Shown piece after piece: positions 26,217 to 40,120 of a stretch of DNA of 64,000 nt. This stretch comes from Escarpia spicata (lineage: Eukaryota; Annelida; Polychaeta; Sabellida; Siboglinidae). The notes under the pieces were generated by a model, which searched no databases, had not been told where the DNA came from, and saw only the letters and a program-made list of their open reading frames with translations. The stretch lies in contig OZ023213.1 of assembly GCA_963995525.1 (NCBI GenBank), positions 20,931,853-20,995,852 of the forward strand, in the 5' to 3' direction. A program made the translations under genes and the position numbers. Within the stretch, counting starts at the first letter, position 1; each line of letters starts with the position of its first letter.

Positions 26217-27113
26217 GTCTGTCTTCTTCTCTGTGACACAGTTTCCTATAGCAAACACTCTGACCCCTGGCCGTTTCAAACTGGCCGATGGGTCGCGCTC
26301 TCATAATCCCACTAACACTCAACCATAAATAACTTCTGAAATGACACCATATGTGTGTGTGTGTGTGTGTTGTGCGTGCGTGCGTGCGTGCGTGCGTGCG
26401 TGTGACATGTGTCCCTGTCCACTGTGTATATCAGTCAACTTTCTACATCCCCGGGAAAGGCATGCTTAAGGCAATCTTATAGAGACCACCCTTTATGTTA
26501 TCTGCTATGGGAGTAGAACGATGTCACATTGTGCAGGTGGCCCTGCATTGCCATCTCCTCTCTACAGGAACAAATGTGTCCTCCTGGGAGAGAGAGCCAC
26601 GACACTTGTTGTTGTTAGCAGGAGACTTAAGCACAATAAACATGCCTCTGCAATCAAATATAGAAATAGGACCAGAGCAGGTCTGGAGACAACAAATAAG
26701 GAAGAAGTCATTCTAAGCATATTGCTGGACACCAACTTGGGGTATGTCTAGGGAGGGGATATCCAGTAATAATAGTTTGCCTAACTGGACAACATCTCAG
26801 GATTTCAGTTAGGTTGGAAGAACATTATTATTTTAAACAGGCATTCCGGATTTCAACATACACATCTTTCGAAACGGTGTACACAGTGTTAGTGATCGGC
26901 AGTTACAATGGTAAAATATAGTGTAAAACGAATTAGTATCTACATCCACGGTCACCTCATTAATACAGCCACATTGCAATTAAGGTCACCCTAGAACAGT
27001 CCCAAATTAGTTCCATATATAGTGTAAAATATTGGAAATTAGTTCCACTAATATGGTCGACTCGCTATTCATGTTACTTTTACCCAGTTCCAATGGTGAC
27101 CTTAATGGTGAAG
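26217..27113. other. No gene recognised
   Basis: Contains a short TG/CG microsatellite at about 26352-26405. Otherwise nothing supportable. Confidence 0.3.
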
Positions 27114-27164
27114 TTACACACACACACGCACGCACGCACCACGCACACACACACACACACGCAC

Positions 27165-27216
<52 letters not shown>

Positions 27217-27220
27217 TCGG
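27114..27220. repeat. (CA)n/(AT)n compound microsatellite
   Basis: CA repeats with CG interruptions to about 27200, followed by a short TA run. Confidence 0.9.
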
Positions 27221-27476
27221 CATACGGGGGACCGTTTAGATGAAGAGTTAGCGTTTCGTGTTACATATTACAGTCATTTGCAAAAGTTTAAGACCGGCAC
27301 GATTTTTAAGCATTTTATGGTATGGAATCAGATTGCATCAGATAATGTCTTGATTGCATCATCCTATTTGGGCCTTGAAGCAATACGCCTAGTCAGTACT
27401 TCCAGGTCATTTGTTTGCTGCTGTCAGTATGAATGAGAGATTGTCATTAAATTTGCTGATGCTGGTATTCGGTGCT

Positions 27477-28007
27477 CTATACATACAACCGACATTGATT
27501 TTTTTCGTGTTTACTAATTTGTATCTCAATAAAGATGCTTTCAAAACAGTCATCAACAGCATACGATATATTCCTTAAACAAATATCAGAAGACTGGCAA
27601 TTGTTAAGTACAGATTCACACACATATATGGCAACGCCGCCACCATGTTTGTTTTTTCTGGAATTACAGTACAGTTTGTAACCCGAAAATACGACATCGT
27701 TACAGTTTACTTCACTTCCGTCCCAATTGTTTTCTTTAAGCCACGTTTCTGATATAGCAATTATATGAAATTTATACTCCATGCTTTGGGTAGTATCTTT
27801 AATCTTGGGTAAGTTAGCTTTTAAACTCCGAGCATTAAAGTGTATCATACTCAGTTTGTTTGGCTGGTTTTTGCCAACACTGCTAGTTTGTTGAAAATTG
27901 TGCTGGGGTGTAGTATTTACATTGCGTGGGCAAATCGTTATACAACAAACAATCAGTATCAATATCGTGTTCGTAACAGTGTTCATTATAATCAAACGGT
28001 GTATCAT
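27477..28007 (-). pseudogene. LINE ORF2 N-terminus (endonuclease), truncated
   Basis: A minus-strand frame of 176 codons. After a hydrophobic leader it enters an apurinic-like endonuclease domain: MIHFNARSLKANLPKIKD, then IIAISETWLKE (catalytic Glu of the ETW motif), then HGGGVAIYV. The frame ends after FESIFIEIQISKHE, so the catalytic Asp/His half and the whole RT are missing. It follows an ORF1-type frame at 28104-28500 in the usual ORF1-ORF2 order. It resembles the EEP domain of the LINE at 50686-53631 (shared FNARSLK and IAISETW) and is probably of a related L2-like clade. Confidence 0.7.
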
Positions 28008-28103
28008 ACGGAGGCGTTAACTCGTCATTTTGTTGTGTAGTTGACGCCATGGTTAAGTCATCACAAAAACGTTTGCCAGGATAGTCAACAGGTACTTGGT
28101 AGT

Positions 28104-28500
28104 TTAACCACGGTTTGCGACATCATGTCGCTCTCTTACCACCAGTTTGTCAAATGACAAATATGCGACTTTGCCCTCTTCCCTGGCCTTCATCATTTTT
28201 GGTAGCAGTTCTTTCCGCCTCGCCATGACCCTCTGCGAATAGTCCTCGTTCACGTAGATGCCACGAGGCCGTTTCTTCTTCGCCGCCTGCAGTACCAGCT
28301 CGCGGTCCTTGAACGACTCGAACTTGACCACGATGGTCCGGGCTCTCGTCCCCGTGCCGCCAGTTCGGTGCGCGCGACCGATGTTGATGGCGCGCACTTG
28401 GGCTTCGGGGAGTTCTAGGGCTGTTGTCATAGCCCTGCGCACGCTCTTCTCCGTCTGCTCCCACGTCTCGCCGTCGACCTCAGCAACGCCGTAGAAAACT
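28104..28500 (-). pseudogene. LINE ORF1 (L1-ORF1p-like), 5'-truncated
   Basis: The minus-strand frame reads VFYGVAEVDGETWEQTEKSV, then IGRAHRTGG, TIVVKFESFKDRELVL, YVNEDYSQRV, RRKELLPKM and FDKLVV, then stops. This is the RRM plus C-terminal domain layout of L1-type ORF1 RNA-binding chaperones (ERAHR, IVRF, NEDLS-type motifs). The frame enters non-homologous AT-rich sequence at about 28500 without a start, so the N-terminal coiled coil is gone. The stop is 97 bp before the ORF2 frame. Confidence 0.75.
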
Positions 28501-31008
<2,508 letters not shown>

Positions 31009-31076
31009 TGTTTAAACCGTCTAACTGATGAAACATGAAACAAACCTGTTTTCGTACTTCTGCAGTCACAACTTAA

Positions 31077-31430
31077 ATGTTTGCTGCGTACTACGTAGAC
31101 AAACCGATTTATGCACCTGATGGAGACCTTTGCTATTTGATAGCACCAATCTGTGATCACGATACTGCCTTCATCAGCCACACTAATGGTGCATTTGCTG
31201 AAACGATCTACCTGGCTACCACAAGACAGCTAACCCTAATTAGTGATGACACTAAAATAACTGTGTTCTCGTGTGTTTCGGAACGGCCCGACATGCAAGA
31301 GTGTTTTAATGAATTCAGTGAGTCGCTGGGTAGACCGGCGGCAACTTCGAGAAACGGAGCTGATAAATACTGTTGGAAATTATATCCCGCCTATCTACCA
31401 GGTAAAACGCGTGATGTTTCTCAATGTTGA
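31077..31430 (+). CDS. Hypothetical open frame, 117 codons
   Basis: An ATG at 31077 opens 117 codons of balanced composition (start MFAAYYVDKPIYAPDGDLCY). A plausible acceptor (ACTTCTGCAG, ending at 31064) lies just upstream. A possible donor, CCAG|GTAAAA, lies at about 31401. It might be a first coding exon. I do not recognise the sequence, and no neighbouring exon was found. Confidence 0.25.
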   Translation: MFAAYYVDKPIYAPDGDLCYLIAPICDHDTAFISHTNGAFAETIYLATTRQLTLISDDTKITVFSCVSERPDMQECFNEFSESLGRPAATSRNGADKYCWKLYPAYLPGKTRDVSQC

Positions 31431-31877
31431 TGAATACCGATGTCTTTTGAATGTCTAAGGGCGAATCGTGCTTGTTCGACCATTGCGACCAATTTTGTAT
31501 AGCACAATCGGTGCTTGTTTCCGCTTTTTTATGCTGCTACCGTTGATGTAATCAAGTTTGCATTCTAAATTATATTACCATATTAATTGTTTCTAAGAAA
31601 GAGTATGTATAGTCTAAGGAGAACAACATTGACTCATTCGACCACGCTTGCTGCCAGAGATGTTGTTTTGGCATTTTATGTGTTATTCGATCAATTGCAC
31701 ATTTTTCAGAGTGACCGGTCGCCATGGTCAAGGAAATAAATGTTCTTATTTAGCGCTGCGTTATATAAAATGCATATCACGAGAAGAACGTTTACGTGGA
31801 GTTGAGGAAAGTTACATATAGTGTAGATAGGGTAGGTTGGTTTACTGGAAATTTGAATGTAAAAGACGGACGATCTC
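31431..31877. other. No gene recognised
   Basis: AT-rich. Nothing supportable. Confidence 0.3.
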
Positions 31878-31894
31878 GTGATGATGATGATAAT

Positions 31895-31927
<33 letters not shown>

Positions 31928-31963
31928 AATGATGGTGATGATGATGGTGATGATGATGGACTT
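31878..31963. repeat. (GAT/GAC)n trinucleotide repeat
   Basis: GATGATGAT and GACGATGAC units. Followed at 32010-32050 by a 9-10 bp GTGCGTGCG-type short tandem repeat. Confidence 0.9.
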
Positions 31964-32326
31964 TGAGGCATAACAATAATTTGCTCGCCCAATGCTACAG
32001 TATGAGAGTGCGTGCGGTGCGTGCGGTGCGTGCAGTGCGTGCAGTGCGTGTGTTTGTATACAAAAACACGTATCCATCCTACGATATCACTGGCATTCGT
32101 ATTCGTCTACTTGAAAGTGTTACAAGTCGAGACGCCTACGACGCCGATCGAGGAAAGGACTGGTGCACTTTCCGTACAGAGGCGATCTAAACTATTCCGC
32201 CGACCCACAACCGCGCGTATCAGTGCGGCCCGCGGACTGTAGCGTTTTTTAATACGACTCGTGTGCGTCATTTCTACCCGGATGATGTAATTAACCCGGA
32301 TGATGTATCGAAACACTTGTGCCGTT

Positions 32327-32505
32327 TGTGTTGATTACATGCTATAGTGATGTCCACAAGGAATAGATGTTTCTTGCCTAATCATCCGGGTTCTGTTCTT
32401 CCTGAGGTAGTAATAAAATCACACAGTGCGTTTCACAAAACGGTCTCGATTTGATGCCTTACGACGAGGTTAATTAATAATTAACATACAGTTAGAAGCA
32501 TTACA
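32327..32505 (+). repeat. 5' LTR
   Basis: Begins TGTGTTGATTACATG and ends GAAGCATTACA. Contains an AATAAA signal at about 32412. Matches the 3' LTR over the full 179 bp. Confidence 0.95.
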
Positions 32506-32522
32506 TGGTGTCAGAAACACGG
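32506..32522 (+). promoter_or_regulatory. Primer-binding site, tRNA-Leu type
   Basis: TGGTGTCAGAA starts immediately after the 5' LTR. It is complementary to the 3' end of animal tRNA-Leu (which ends ...TTCTGACACCA), a primer used by several gypsy lineages. Confidence 0.7.
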
Positions 32523-32688
32523 AGCAGAGACAACACGCCAGAATTCGAAACGCCGAAACCGATAAATACGCAACTGAGTGGAATTTTGATAATTGTCTTT
32601 TATCACCGAAGCTGTCGAGGTCAATGTCATGGCGCACAAGCCGCTTGGCAGGGCGATAGTGTGTCCATCAATAACAGTGTAGACAATC

Positions 32689-33609
32689 ATGGCTGATTCA
32701 ATCAGACAGCCAGATGAACTTGTTTTGGTTGGAAATATATCAGAAAATTGGCGCAAATTCAAGCAAGAGTTTGAACTGTACATGGTAGCAACTGGTCATG
32801 ATACAAAACCGGCTAAGCAAAAAATAGCACTGTTGCTCCATGTTGCTAGAAGACAGGCCATCGAGGTCTACAACACGTTTTCGTTTACTTAGGAAGAGGA
32901 AGGGAACTCTGAGAGCGTAGTTGAGAAGTTCAATGCCTACTGTAACCCCAAAAAGAATTAAACGTATGAACGCTACGTGTTTCATAGTCGAAAACAAATA
33001 CAGTGAGAGCCAATTGAACAATTTGTGACAGACTTGAAACTAAAGGCACAGACATGCCAGTTTGACAGTCTCAAAGACATTATGATCAGGGACCGTTTGG
33101 TATTGGGAATATCAAGTTCAAGGGTACGCGAACGCTTACTAAGGGAAGACAGTTTAGACCTTGATAAAGCAGTCAAAATATGCCAGGCGGCAGAGGCAAC
33201 TGAAAGACAAATTCAGTCACTGAGTACAGATAAAGTAGCATCGACCAGTGAAGTCAACTTCTGCCAAAAGGGGCGTCGCCAGCAATGGAAGCCACAACAA
33301 CGAAAGACCAAGGAGGGGAAAGTGCGCTATGTTAGCCGGAATGATCCGGCCGACGGGATAGATGAATTGTTTGTTGGCATGGTTGAGCACGCCGATGCTG
33401 AAACTGACAAGAAATGGACACAGAAACTCAGAGTTGAGAATAGCACGATTGCATTCAAGTTAGACTCGGGGTCAGATGTCAACATCATCTCTGAGAAGCA
33501 GTATGAGAACATTAGACCAAAACCGAAACTAGGCCAAAGTCGAGCGGTAATGACATCGTACTGGGGGGGGGGGGGGGGACCCATTACAAGCTTGGGGTGT
33601 GCCACGTGA
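32689..33609 (+). pseudogene. gag: gag and protease part of gypsy element
   Basis: The frame opens at an ATG (MADSIRQPDELVLVG...) and continues through gag-type text (WRKFKQEFELYM, EPIEQFVTDLK, DRLVLGI, LDKAVKICQAAE) to an aspartic protease active site, KLDSGSDVNII. In-frame stops occur at 32890-32892 (TAG), again about 68 and 110 bases on, and at 33607-33609. A canonical CCHC knuckle is not evident. The last stop follows the poly-G run, which probably slipped the frame. Confidence 0.85.
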
Positions 33610-36430
33610 CGTTGAGATTTAAGAAACGTCAGATCTCGACGTACATGGAAGTGGTGCGAGGACAACGCAGACCAGCACTCCTAGGCGGAACTGACTGTGA
33701 CAGGCTTGGACTTGTGACGCGAGTCAACACCATGAAGAGTGAGTCAAACGGAAAAGAGACGAAGAAAACAGAAATCAAGAAGGCATATCCGCAGTTATTC
33801 CAGGGGAGTGGAACTCTGCCTGGGGTACACACGATAGTGCTCAAAGATGGCGCCAGGGGTGTCGTCCACGCTCCTCGCCGGGTGGCTGTTTCCAAGAGGC
33901 CACAGCTGAAGGCCACCGGCAAGTGGAGGTGGGGTTCTTGGCAAAGGTCAATGAACCAACGGACTGGGTCAACTCGCTCGTGATAGCAGAGAAGTCCAAC
34001 GGGAAAATGCGGTTATGCATAGACCCGAAGGACTTAAATAAAGAGATCAGACGTGAGCACTTTCAAATCCCAACAAAGGAGGAGATTCTCGGAAAGCTGG
34101 AAAATGCAACATGTTTTTCGAAAATGGATGCGACGGCGTTTTCCATCAGATACGATTGGATAGACAGTCATCGTTACTGACAACCTTTAACACCCCGTTT
34201 GGACGGTACCGATACTTGAGGCTACCAATGGGTATCTGCTCTGCACCTGAGGTGTTTAACAAAACACAGTTCCTAGAAGACCACGAAGGCGTGAGCGTCT
34301 ACATGGACGACATCATCGTCTGGGGGGCCACGGTAGAAGAACATGATCAGCGCCTCATGAAGACGCTGCAGCGACTCTCGGAGGTGGGGCTGGTCATGAA
34401 CATAGAAAAATGTGTCTTCCGCCAACCTGAACTGGCGTATCTTGGCGAAGTGATCACACATGATGGTGTGAAACCTGATCCGGATAAAATCCAAGCGATC
34501 CGGGATATGCCAACACCGACTTATGTGACTGAGTTACAGCGGGTGTTAGGCATGGTGACGTACCTTGGCCGATACATACCGAATCTGTCCGCCAGAACCG
34601 CTCCACTCAGACTACTGCTAGAGAAAAACAGTGATTGGCAGTGGCAAAGCGAACACGAGCTTGCGTGGAATGGTATCAAAGAGACATTGTCAAAGCAGCC
34701 AGTGCTCCAGTACTATGATGAGAGCAAGTCACTCAAAGTATCGAGTGATGCATCCAAAGACGGGATTGGTGCCGTGCTGCTACAAGAGACGAACGGCGAG
34801 TGGATGCCTGTAGCGTACGCTTCGAGGTCCATGACGACAGCAGAGAACAATTACGCACAGATTGAAAAATAACAGCTGGGCGTTGTATTCGCATGCGAGC
34901 GTTTTCACGTCTACATCTATGGTCGCAAAGTTACTGTTGAGACAGACCACCAGCCGCTGATAGCGATCTCAAAGAAACAGCTGTGTGATGCACCGCCGAG
35001 ATTGCAGCGTCTCCTATTACGCATTCAGAAGTACGACTTGACGCTAGAGTACACACCAGGGAAACTCCTCGTGGTGGCGGACACGTTGTCGAGATCGTTC
35101 TCTGCGAAGGAGGTGACGAGCACAACAGAAAGCGACGTTCACGTACACGTATGTACAGTGAAATCGAGTCTGCATGTGTCTGAGCGCAAATTGGCTGAGA
35201 TAGCAGAGGCGACTGAAAATGTTCGAGAATTACAGCAAGTGATTCGAGGCATGTCAAATGGCAGCGAAGTTAGCCCAAAGCCTTACATGACATTCACAGA
35301 AGAACTGTCCATAGTCGATGGTGTCTTACTGAAAGGACAACGTGTAGTTGTGCCTGAGAACATGAGAGGCGAGATGCGCCAGCTAACACACGAGGGTCAC
35401 TTGGGCATCGAGAAGTGCAAGAGACGAGCCCGAGACATTCTGTACTGGCCCAACAAGAATAAAGATGTCTATGACACAGTCTCACGATGTGATGTTTGTC
35501 AGGAGTACAGATATGCACAACCACAACAACCACTGCAGATGCATGAGCGACCAGATCGACCATGGGCGAATGTAGCATGTGACATCTTCTACCTGAAGCA
35601 AGTTCCGTACTTACTGACTGTTGACTATTACTCGCACTATCCTGAGATAGCACTCTTGTCGAGCGAATCGAGCCGACAGGTGATCATCCACTTGAAGTCG
35701 CTATTTTCTCGATACGGAATTCCGTCGGAGTGTGTCTCTGATGGTGGTCCGCAGTTTGCTAGTGCTGAGTTCAGACAATTCACCAGAGATTGGGGCATCG
35801 AGCATAAGATGTCGACCCCGTATTATCCGCAATCAAACGGACTGGCTGAAAATGCAGTGAAAATTGTGAAGCGGTTGCTCAGTAAAGCTGCCGACCGAGG
35901 AGAAGGACGCGTATCTCGCCATGCTAGCGTATCGCTCCTCACCACTAGACTGGGAAATCTCTAGCTGAGCTATTGTTTGGTAGAAAGCTGAGAACTCGAC
36001 TGCCACATCGGCGCGAAACATACGCCAGGAAGACGGCACCGTACGATCGTGGAAAGTCATTGAGGATGTTGCACCCAAACGACACGGTGCGGGTGAAGGA
36101 CCCACGACGGCGACGATGGTCGGAGCGCGCAAGAGTAGTAGGTCTTAGCGGACCTCGTTCCTATGACGTTCAGTGTGAGGATGGACGCGTCATGCGCCGT
36201 AATCGTCAACACTTACTCACAACGCGAGAAGTATTCAAACCGTATCGTGCAGAAAACCGCAACTCTGCCCGATCCCGAGACTCAAGAGTCTACTGCGTCA
36301 GAGCCAGCGACGGCAATTGAGGCACCTCCCGGGACAGAGATGAGGCCGCGAAGCAGCCTTCACCTGTGAAGACTTCACCTGTGCGACGACGCTCTGAGAG
36401 AGTCCGAAAGGCTGTAGTGCGACTGGACTT
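33597..36430 (+). pseudogene. pol: pol (RT, RNaseH, integrase) of gypsy element, frameshifted
   Basis: Domains in order are as follows. The RT palm start DWVNSLVIAEKSNGKMRLC is at about 33958-34014, FSKMDA near 34117, and YMDD at 34300-34311. RNaseH DASKDGIGAVLL is near 34750. The integrase HHCC zinc region (HEGHLGIEK ... CDVCQ) spans about 35390-35505. The DDE core has ACDIFY near 35580, SDGGPQFAS near 35740 and the catalytic Glu in GLAENAVK near 35845. A C-terminal domain lies at 35973-36320. At least four frame changes and a TAA at 34870-34872 break it. The RT text between CSAPEVFNK and the YMDD box is shorter than usual, suggesting a small deletion. Confidence 0.9.
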
Positions 36431-36544
36431 GTAATTGTCATATTAGTTTGAGGACATAGGAACTCTATTCTGTGATCCTTAGCATTAATGGGAAATCTAA
36501 TTTACAGACACTTTCCTTTCTGATTTATCGTGACTCTTAATCTT

Positions 36545-36555
36545 AAAAAGGAGGA
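36545..36555 (+). promoter_or_regulatory. Polypurine tract
   Basis: AAAAAGGAGGA directly abuts the 3' LTR, the expected plus-strand primer site. Confidence 0.8.
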
Positions 36556-36734
36556 TATGTTGATTACATGCTATAGTGATGTCCACAAGGAATAGATGTT
36601 TCTTGCCTAATCATCCGGTTTCTGTTCTTCCTGAGGTAGTAATAAAGTCACACAGTGCTTTTCACAAAACGGTCTTGATTTGATGCCTTACGACGAGGTT
36701 AATTAATAATTAACATACAGTGAGAAGCATTACA
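36556..36734 (+). repeat. 3' LTR
   Basis: Begins TATGTTGATTACATG (first bases TA instead of TG in the 5' copy) and ends GAAGCATTACA, 179 bp. Followed by the CCGTT duplication. Confidence 0.95.
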
Positions 36735-36955
36735 CCGTTGGATTTGAGTGACAACGAACCTGTGAAGAGCAGAGGTCGTTGATCCGGAGTCGTGTGTACA
36801 CGCCTCGGCACCGCTACTGCAAGCTCCACTGCTGCACGCCGCGTCAGTTGGTGTCGACGGGCTTTGAAGCTTCGCTCTAGTCGCCCTCTTCGTGTCTTCT
36901 CTTCTCGGCACAGTTTGTTATTGAACACAGCGAGATTTGCGTGAGCGCAACGGTA

Positions 36956-38089
36956 ATGGCAGGAGAAGCAAACAACTCGTTGAATAAGCCGGGCGACGAT
37001 GACTACTGGGAGATGCATTTGAAAAACTGCAACGTCTACCAATTCGTCGTCTACTTTATCGTTGTGGGAACGGTCATTGTTGTCGGCGTCGTCGGCAACA
37101 GCCTCACTTTCGTCGTCTTCTAGAAAGACAATATCAAGACGCCGGCATCGTTTCTCTTCCAGAGTCTGGCGCTCGTCGACTTAACCGTGCTGCTGCTTGT
37201 AATTCCTCATTTACCGATGACTTCATTCGTTAAATATACGGAATGGATGCAGGGTTACTGGCTAATATATCCTTACATGATGGTATATACACCGCCGTTG
37301 TTATTAACATCTCGGACAGCCTCTATATGGGTAGTAGTACTGGTCGTCGTTAACCGTTACATCACCGTGTGTTTCCCGTTTAAGGCGTTGCGGTTGTGCA
37401 CTGTTTCGAAGGCAAAGAAACAGTTGGCCTTCGTGCTTCTATTCGCTGTCCTGTTCAACATCCCGAATTTTGCTGAAAGGCGCATCAAATACGTCACGTA
37501 TGACAACGACACGTCGCACACACCAGTCGCAGCCTACACGAAACTCGGGGAGGATACGTTATATCGCATAGTCTACTACAACGGGATGTATCTTATATTC
37601 CTCCTGGCCCTGCCCTTATCCACCCTGACTGTGTTGAACACTTGCCTGATCAAAACGTTGAAGGCGAGGCGACGGAACCGAACGGAAATGTTGACTTGTC
37701 GCCAGCAGAATGATAACAACGTCACACTCGTTCTCATCATCGTCGTCATCTTCCTTATCATCTGCCAGCTACCCGCGTTCATCAACCAGGTGATGTGGAA
37801 CGTGGCATCGTACCAAGCGAGGGAATGCGGCGGCTACCAGTTCTATATACAACCCATCTCCAACTTGCTCGTCTTGCTAAACTCGGCCGTCAACTTCGTC
37901 ATCTACGCCGTCTTCAACAAACGTTTCCGACACGTGCTGACCCTGACCGTGTGCGGGTGCCGCGTGTTGGAAGACGATGGACAGAGGCGCAGGTCGGCGG
38001 GAAGACGTACCCATGTGAATGTCGTCAATTGCGGTACTGCCAGTCCACAGAATGGTAATGACAATGCCGTTGAAGTCACGCGCCTTTAG
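36956..38089 (+). pseudogene. Rhodopsin-class neuropeptide-type GPCR, one in-frame stop
   Basis: A single exon of 378 codons, intact except for TAG at 37121-37123 (codon 56). A short Asn-rich N-terminus (NNS glycosylation site) leads to TM1 with the GN of GNSLTFVVF. The stop falls in the first intracellular loop just before KDNIKTPASFLFQSLALVDL (TM2). TM3 ends in NRY instead of DRY (VVNRYITVCFPFKA). TM6 has CQLPAF in place of CWxP, and TM7 has NFVIY in place of NPxxY. The basic C-tail follows. The VFxKDxxKTxxSFLFQSLALxD pattern is characteristic of FMRFamide-receptor-like GPCRs of lophotrochozoans. The stop position normally holds Trp, a single-base change away. It could be a pseudogene, a null allele or a read error. 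A gypsy LTR ends 221 bp before the ATG. Confidence 0.85.
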
Positions 38090-40003
38090 TTGCGTCGAAC
38101 GGGACCTGTTTCACAAAACGTTCGATCGTACTACTGCGGGTGTTTGATTATGATTACATAACTCAAATAAATAACGTAAAACGAAGATCATTGCGAACAA
38201 TTGTTCGTAACTACGAATAATCCTTCGTGAAATCTGCTCTGGGAGTATCTCTTGTAACGGATATGACTCCACAATTGTAGTCGATACAGAAATGTCGTGC
38301 GTGACCAACGTCGTTGGGTTTTGAGAACGGAATGAGGGTGACTTAACAGTTTGCTAAATATTGGCAGTTGTTCGCGAAGAACACGCGTCATAAATAGTAG
38401 GTGTACTGCAGGTATTTAAAAGAAATAACTATCCAAGTTTGCTTCACTATCATAAATATGTTGGCCTTTAAACTAATAGCCCCGTGTGTCCTTATCAAAG
38501 GGTCTTGTTTCGCCTCAGTGTCGACTGGTCTGCCATCATTTTCTCCGCGTCGTGCGTAATGTTTTATTTAAACTATCCCTTGTTGATGGTGTTCAGATAT
38601 TATCCCGTCATTGCAATAATTATGTTAGTTACATATGACAGGAATAACAGAGTAATTATTATCGTAGGTTCTGCTAGTATTATATGACTATCAAGGCCAT
38701 TTTGGTGATGTGTTTAATGCAATCATTGTGTAATAATAAAATTAATATGTATATATTGTAGGTTCTAGTAAGCCCGGAGAAATCTGTTTCAACCAATGAA
38801 TATCGAAGTATTTCTATTTACCGTTTAATTTGTCACCAGTACTAATAGTAATATATAAATGTACTTGTCTACAACTTAACGTCACGAAAGATCATATGAT
38901 CCGTTAGTTCAAGATATCACGCATGTTGTTCCTAAATGATCTTTTTGCTATCCGTTTGCGGACTGGCTTGTGTTGTAACAGTTTGAAGAGCATGGTGTTC
39001 AATGCCGCATCTGATAAAGCGTAATTATATTGCCTATGGTATTGAGGGCCTAGTCGATCAGTTTGAATGTCAAACTGCAACACAGAAAGAAATTGATTGT
39101 ATTCAGTGTAGTCTCATTAATAATTTAAAATGTCACGCAGGCTGACAACACTACTTCCTACAATGATACCAGAACAATGAAACGAATAGGCCGTACACAC
39201 TCGTCTTACTAACTCACTCAACTGGTGTCTCAATAGCACAAAAATACAACAGCTGCCAAACCAAACCTCTACTTCAATTCATTTCATTTCAACACTTTAT
39301 TTCAGGCGCATATGAGAACAACGATCTATTGACAAATATGATACATACAATAGTTAGTACTAGTACTTTTTTCAAAGGTTGTGGACTTACAAAATCATTA
39401 CCCGATGCTCTCTAATGCGAGACTGCCATCGTAAGTCATTACTGAGTAGGACACATAACAAATTTTACTGTTTCTAATTCTAAACAGAAACGTAAACACG
39501 TATGTTTGTGACATGTAGTGGCGCAAACAGTTTAGTATGCGGTGAACAAAGTAGGGATACAACTATAAGAAGGTAGGCGGAGTAACCCTCAGTGATATGG
39601 TGTGAATCATGAATACTAGCCAGTAAGAAAATAGTAGCTGAGACAATTAAAGAATAATTATTGTTATACTATTAATGAGACTACCGATAGATCGGTGAAT
39701 TGAAGATATTCAGTCGGAATACCATTGGGGCCGGCATGCTTGCTTTGAATATGTGATATGGTTGTTTTAATGATGGCTACATCAACTTTGTTAAATAAAA
39801 GTAAATGTCGTTAATTGAGCCTATTTCAATCTACACAGGGCTTGCGTTGTTGCTCTGCATAAATACATGTGTGACATATTGGCAATATGATGCGTTATTC
39901 TGTAATTATAGCAAGCCAACATATCAGATGCATAGCAATATGTAGGTTATTGCAGGAGCATTCTGAATACATCGTTATAACGATACACATAATTAATTAA
40001 TAA
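38090..40003. other. AT-rich flank of the GPCR
   Basis: No gene. At about 39275-39340 the minus strand reads GCCTGAAATAAAGTGTTGAAATGAAATGAATTG, a typical L2/CR1-like LINE 3' tail with an (AAATG)n end and no coding part seen. Confidence 0.4.
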
Positions 40004-40120
40004 ATGTGTGTGGTGTGTGTGTGTGTGTCTGCGCGAGTGCGTGTGGTGCGCGTGGTGCACGTGGTGCGCATGGTGCGCGTTGTGCGTGTGGTGGGTGTGG
40101 TGCGTGTGTGTGTGTGTTCG
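40004..40120. repeat. TG/GTGC low-complexity repeat
   Basis: TG repeats mixed with GTGGTGCGC-type units. Confidence 0.85.

Larger units (their letters stand above)
32327..36734 (+). mobile_element. Ty3/gypsy LTR retrotransposon, full length, decayed
   Basis: 179-bp LTRs at both ends, a 5-bp target duplication CCGTT (32322-32326 and 36735-36739), a primer-binding site, a polypurine tract, and gag-PR-RT-RNaseH-IN in gypsy order. The LTRs differ at six of 179 positions by eye. The coding region is broken by stops in gag, a poly-G slippage at about 33566-33579, further frame changes near 33920, 34140 and 35960, and a TAA in RNaseH. It is non-autonomous. It sits directly upstream of the GPCR, in the same orientation. 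Confidence 0.95.
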
